A DNA stretch of 43,826 bases, taken from an uncultured Bacteroidales bacterium. GTDB taxonomy: Bacteria > Bacteroidota > Bacteroidia > Bacteroidales > UBA932. The notes beneath the pieces were generated by a model that worked only from the letters and a program-made list of their open reading frames with translations, searched no databases and was not told the origin of the DNA. A program made the translations under genes and the position numbers. This document shows, in pieces, positions 41,040 through 43,826 of this stretch (position 1 is the first letter of the stretch; every line of letters starts with the position of its first letter). The DNA lies in contig CAKVCK010000028.1 of NCBI GenBank assembly GCA_934725575.1, positions 1 through 43,826 on the forward strand, written 5' to 3'.

Positions 41040-41633
41040 ATGGACATAATCAAGATAATCGAGATCTTCGCCTTGGTGACGGGCGTTCCTTACATCGTTT
41101 TGGAAGTTCTTCAGAAGAACAGTATGTGGTACTTCGGGATAGCCACAGGGCTTGCGTGCGCATATTCATTCGGAGTGCAGCATCTTTGGTCGAATATGGC
41201 GCTGAATCTTTATTATGTAGTGATGTCATTCTGGGGGCTTTACCAGTGGAGAAAGGACAGCAGAGCCCTGAAGGAGAATGGCTCTGGGCGGGATGTGACG
41301 GTTCATCTGGGCAGGATGAGCGGTGTGACGGCGTTGTGGAGTGCGGTCATATTCATTGCCGGAACCGCGTCGCTGGTTTGGCTGCTCCGTGCGTTGGGAG
41401 GCTCAAGCACTTGGTTGGACGCCGCTTCCGCTATGATGTCGGTTGTGGCGACCTACTGGCTCGGCAGGTCGATTCCGTACCACTGGATCATCTGGATTGT
41501 CGCCGATGTCATCTTGGTTGTGATGTGCTTCCTCGAAGGACAATATTGGCTGACAATGCTTTATGTCGCCTACGTCGCCGCTGCCGCCTACGGGCTTTTC
41601 CACTGGCTGCGCAGGGGGGCATACGTTGATTGA
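41040..41633 (+). CDS. pnuC: PnuC-family nicotinamide riboside transporter
   Basis: 197 residues, about seven membrane segments. MDIIKIIEIFALVTGVPYIVLEVLQKNSMWYFGI is the PnuC N-terminus (substrate-gating IxExxG/YxxLxxxxxxWxxG pattern). SFWGLYQWRK, WLDAASAMMSVVATYWLGRSIPYHWIIWIVADV and the C-terminal AAAYGLFHWLRR are family landmarks. PnuC takes up nicotinamide riboside (sometimes other vitamins such as thiamine) by facilitated diffusion followed by phosphorylation. The start is ATG 41040, not the in-frame TTG at 41031, which lies inside the -7 box. No thiamine riboswitch is visible upstream. Confidence 0.88.
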   Translation: MDIIKIIEIFALVTGVPYIVLEVLQKNSMWYFGIATGLACAYSFGVQHLWSNMALNLYYVVMSFWGLYQWRKDSRALKENGSGRDVTVHLGRMSGVTALWSAVIFIAGTASLVWLLRALGGSSTWLDAASAMMSVVATYWLGRSIPYHWIIWIVADVILVVMCFLEGQYWLTMLYVAYVAAAAYGLFHWLRRGAYVD

Positions 41634-41645
41634 GAGTAATTTTTA

Positions 41646-42764
41646 ATGAATATGTCAAATTTCGGAAAGATCGCCCTGTGCGTTATGATGGCAGCCTTCG
41701 TCGGGTTTGGAGCCATCGCTCAGGAGAAAAAGGTCATCTATAGCGATGCGTCGTCGTTGCCTCTTTATGGAAAGTGCATCGAGGAGACTTCGGCACGGTA
41801 TGAGCGTCTGCCAGAGGAGTTTAAGGGTGTGATAAGGAAGCCGCTGTGGGACCTCGGCCGCAATTCCGCCGGCCTTTATGTCCGTTTCCGCTCCAATTCC
41901 ACGCAGATCCGCGCCCGTTGGAAGTCCACCAGCCCGCGCCAGTATATGCCGCATATGACAGATGCCGGTGACAGCGGCCTCGACCTTTACATCCTGACCG
42001 AAAAGGACGGATGGCGTTTCGCCGGCAGCGGCTTCGAGTGGGGTGGACGCGACAAGGAACGCAAAAACAAGACTTTGGTCGCGAATATGCTCCCTCAGAT
42101 GAGGGAATATATGCTGTATCTCTCATTGTACAACGGAATCGATGAGTTGGAAATCGGGGTTGACGACGGTTCCGTGATCGAGGCTCCGGCTGTGGAAAGT
42201 CCTAAGACTGAGCGCCCTGTGGTTATGTACGGGACGAGCATCCTTCAGGGAGGGTGCGCTTCGCGTCCTGGAATGGCGTTCACCGCGATTCTTGGCAGGA
42301 AACTCGACAGGGAGGTGATCAACCTTGGCTTCAGCGGCAACGCTAAGCTGGACTACGAGATCGCTGAATATATCACCAGAGTCTCTGATCCCGGGTTGAT
42401 CGTTCTGGACTACGTCCCTAACTCCTCCGCTGAGTTGATCGGCGAAAGAGGTGAGAGGTTCTTCCGCATCATCAGGGACGCTTTCCCCGATGTGCCTGTG
42501 ATCTTCGTTGAGGATCCTACGTTCCCTCACTCGCGTTTTGACCGGAAGATGCTTGAGGAGGTTACCTCAAAGAACGAGGCGCAGCTGGCCCTTTACAAGA
42601 AGCTGAAAAAAGCCGGAGAGAAGAAGCTGTACTATGTTTCGACAGAGGGGTTGATCGGGGACGATGGTGAGGCTACCGTTGATGGAGTGCATCTCACAGA
42701 CCTTGGAATGATGCGCTATGTGGACAAGATGCTGCCGGTGATGAGGAAGGCTTTGAAAAAATAA
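41646..42764 (+). CDS. Exported GxDLY-SGNH esterase
   Basis: 372 residues. Signal peptide to about FGAIAQ, then a beta-sandwich N-terminal domain with the GLDLYILTEKDGWRF (GxDLY) signature, then an SGNH hydrolase: MYGTSILQGG (Ser198), LGFSGNAKLDYE, LDYVPNSS and VDGVHLTDLG (Asp346, His349). It aligns along its whole length with the C-terminal third of the PUL GH50 fusion, so the two are paralogues. Such enzymes remove O-acetyl or other ester groups from carbohydrates in the periplasm. It follows pnuC by 12 bp and may share its transcript, but functionally it fits the glycan-degrading PUL. Confidence 0.85.
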   Translation: MNMSNFGKIALCVMMAAFVGFGAIAQEKKVIYSDASSLPLYGKCIEETSARYERLPEEFKGVIRKPLWDLGRNSAGLYVRFRSNSTQIRARWKSTSPRQYMPHMTDAGDSGLDLYILTEKDGWRFAGSGFEWGGRDKERKNKTLVANMLPQMREYMLYLSLYNGIDELEIGVDDGSVIEAPAVESPKTERPVVMYGTSILQGGCASRPGMAFTAILGRKLDREVINLGFSGNAKLDYEIAEYITRVSDPGLIVLDYVPNSSAELIGERGERFFRIIRDAFPDVPVIFVEDPTFPHSRFDRKMLEEVTSKNEAQLALYKKLKKAGEKKLYYVSTEGLIGDDGEATVDGVHLTDLGMMRYVDKMLPVMRKALKK

Positions 42765-42807
42765 GACTTTGCTGGTCGGGAATCTATAAATATTCATAGG
42801 AAAGAAG

Positions 42808-42815
42808 TATCTTTG
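42808..42815 (+). promoter_or_regulatory. -7 box upstream of the BadF-type kinase gene
   Basis: TATCTTTG, perfect -7 consensus; no TTTG at the expected distance. It predicts a ~58-nt leader. Confidence 0.45.
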
Positions 42816-42879
42816 TACGATTTAGTTAGCCAGTTGATGCGGTGAACGCCCGTTATGGCGACAGATAAAACAATACGTT

Positions 42880-43752
42880 ATGATTATAATCGTTGAAAGC
42901 GGAGCCACAAAGACCGATTGGTGCGCTGCCGCCCAGGATCGTGAGGCCATTGATGTCAGGACAGCGGGAATGAATCTCGCGACTATGGATCAGGATGTCA
43001 TTGAAGGCATTGTGAGAGAGGCTGTCTTCGCCTTCAGGGAGAAGGGACTCTCCGATGATGTCACCGAGGTCCATTTCTATGCCGCCGGCTTGATTGTGCC
43101 GGAAGGCGAGAAAGTTCCTCGGCAGGCGAAGGGGCTGGACAATGTCCTGAGATCATTGTTCTCGGGAGCGGAGATGGAATATGCCTCCGACCTTCTGGAT
43201 GCGGCGCGTGCCGTGTGTGGCCACAAGCCCGGAGTCGCGGCCATCATGGGCACAGGCTCCAACAGCTGTCTTTTCGACGGGACGAATGTGGTGAAGAACG
43301 TCCGCTCTGCCGGATTCATCCTCGGAGACGAGGGCGGCGGCGCGAGGCTCGGCAGGCTTTTCATGGCCGATTTCCTCAAGGGACTTGTGCCGGAGCCGGT
43401 CGCGGGTGAGTTCGCCAGAGATTTCAAGGTTGACTACATGACCGTCGTGCAGAACGTCTACCGTGGCGAGGCCCCTTCAAAGTACCTCGGCTCATTCGCT
43501 CCGTGGATTCTTCAGAGGTACGACACCTGTGAATATGTCCGCGGCCTTGTGGAGCAGAATTTCAGGGACTTCATCGAGAGGGCTTTGATGCAGTACGACA
43601 TCGACAGGTACCCGGTGGGTGTAGTGGGCGGTTTCGGCTATGCCAACAGGAACATCATCAGGAAGGTCGCCGAACCTTACGGAATCCGTTTCTCCACAAT
43701 CATCCCGGCCCCGATCGAAGGTCTCGTCGAATATCATTTAGGAAAGAAATAA
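42880..43752 (+). CDS. BadF/BcrA-type ATPase, N-acetylglucosamine kinase-like
   Basis: 290 residues with the ASKHA phosphate-1 motif IIIVESGATKTDWCA, the GTGSNSCLFDG and GFILGDEGGGARLGR loops, and a C-terminal VGVVGGFGYANRNIIRKV adenosine motif. This matches the short N-acetylhexosamine (GlcNAc/MurNAc) kinase-like group of the BadF/BadG family in Bacteroidota, usually linked to amino-sugar or peptidoglycan salvage in the cytoplasm. It has its own -7 box. The following partial gene begins 37 bp downstream on the same strand. Substrate by family only. Confidence 0.85.
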   Translation: MIIIVESGATKTDWCAAAQDREAIDVRTAGMNLATMDQDVIEGIVREAVFAFREKGLSDDVTEVHFYAAGLIVPEGEKVPRQAKGLDNVLRSLFSGAEMEYASDLLDAARAVCGHKPGVAAIMGTGSNSCLFDGTNVVKNVRSAGFILGDEGGGARLGRLFMADFLKGLVPEPVAGEFARDFKVDYMTVVQNVYRGEAPSKYLGSFAPWILQRYDTCEYVRGLVEQNFRDFIERALMQYDIDRYPVGVVGGFGYANRNIIRKVAEPYGIRFSTIIPAPIEGLVEYHLGKK

Positions 43753-43789
43753 TAATGGCTTCGCCGGAGATGTTCCGGCATAAGATGTT

Positions 43790-43826
43790 ATGGAAGATTC
43801 AAGAACAACAGAACAGTCCTCAAGGT
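43790..43826 (+). CDS. Partial gene at the window end
   Basis: ATG at 43790 opens a frame MEDSRTTEQSSR that runs off the window. The TTEQSS segment is reminiscent of the N-terminus of MurQ (N-acetylmuramate-6-phosphate etherase), a frequent neighbour of BadF-type amino-sugar kinases, but twelve codons are too few to decide. A competing frame from the ATG at 43785 is also open. Confidence 0.35.
   Translation, partial: MEDSRTTEQSSR

Noticed and set aside
1..43826. tRNA, rRNA or known riboswitch genes
   Set aside because: I looked for cloverleaf and common aptamer patterns in the intergenic gaps and saw none convincing.

Overview
The window looks like a chromosomal piece of a moderately GC-rich member of the Bacteroidota, most likely order Bacteroidales. 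Evidence: two SusC/SusD-type pairs, TANNTTTG (-7) promoters with a TTTG/TTG box about 19-20 nt upstream, few Shine-Dalgarno sites, and a 29-residue COX24/mS38-like basic protein next to HU. A lineage near the uncultured gut Bacteroidales (for example Cryptobacteroides-like) is only a guess.

Layout. 0.1-1.0 kb: a YicC-type endoribonuclease gene. 1.1-6.6 kb (minus strand): an operon for an MFS sugar importer, a fucose/arabinose-isomerase-like enzyme, a mannose-6-phosphate-isomerase-like cupin protein and a ROK sugar kinase. 6.8-7.8 kb: a divergent GntR-type regulator. 8.0-25.1 kb (plus strand): a polysaccharide-utilisation operon with a clan GH-A hydrolase, SusC/SusD, a second shortened SusC with its SusD, a DUF1735-like lipoprotein, a large GH50-like/SGNH-esterase fusion and two endonuclease/exonuclease/phosphatase (EEP) family proteins. 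The same 17-nt sequence lies just downstream of the -7 box in front of both the importer operon and the PUL operon. This ties uptake, depolymerisation and intracellular sugar conversion into one predicted GntR regulon.

25.1-26.1 kb is a scar: the C-terminal ends of a GDPD phosphodiesterase (minus) and a GH94 phosphorylase (plus) meet head to head with both N-termini missing. 26.1-33.5 kb is housekeeping: MATE exporter, RNase E/G, mS38-like protein, HU, Lon, uracil-DNA glycosylase and CoaD. 33.5-38.7 kb is repeat-rich. A double-thioredoxin protein carries REP-like palindromes and a 48-nt tandem repeat inside its reading frame. A REP-associated (HUH/Y1) transposase follows, flanked by two related ~70-nt structured repeats, then a long hairpin, a TSCPD protein and class II aldolase, and more REP-like hairpins. 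38.7-43.8 kb: porin, GATE-domain membrane protein, PnuC, a second SGNH esterase related to the tail of the PUL fusion, a BadF-type sugar kinase, and the first codons of a further gene.

Best candidates for something new: (1) the GntR-wired PUL plus four-gene sugar pathway of unassigned substrate, with its GH50-SGNH fusion and paired EEP enzymes; (2) the transposase with its palindromic repeats, some of which have been absorbed in frame into a protein-coding gene.
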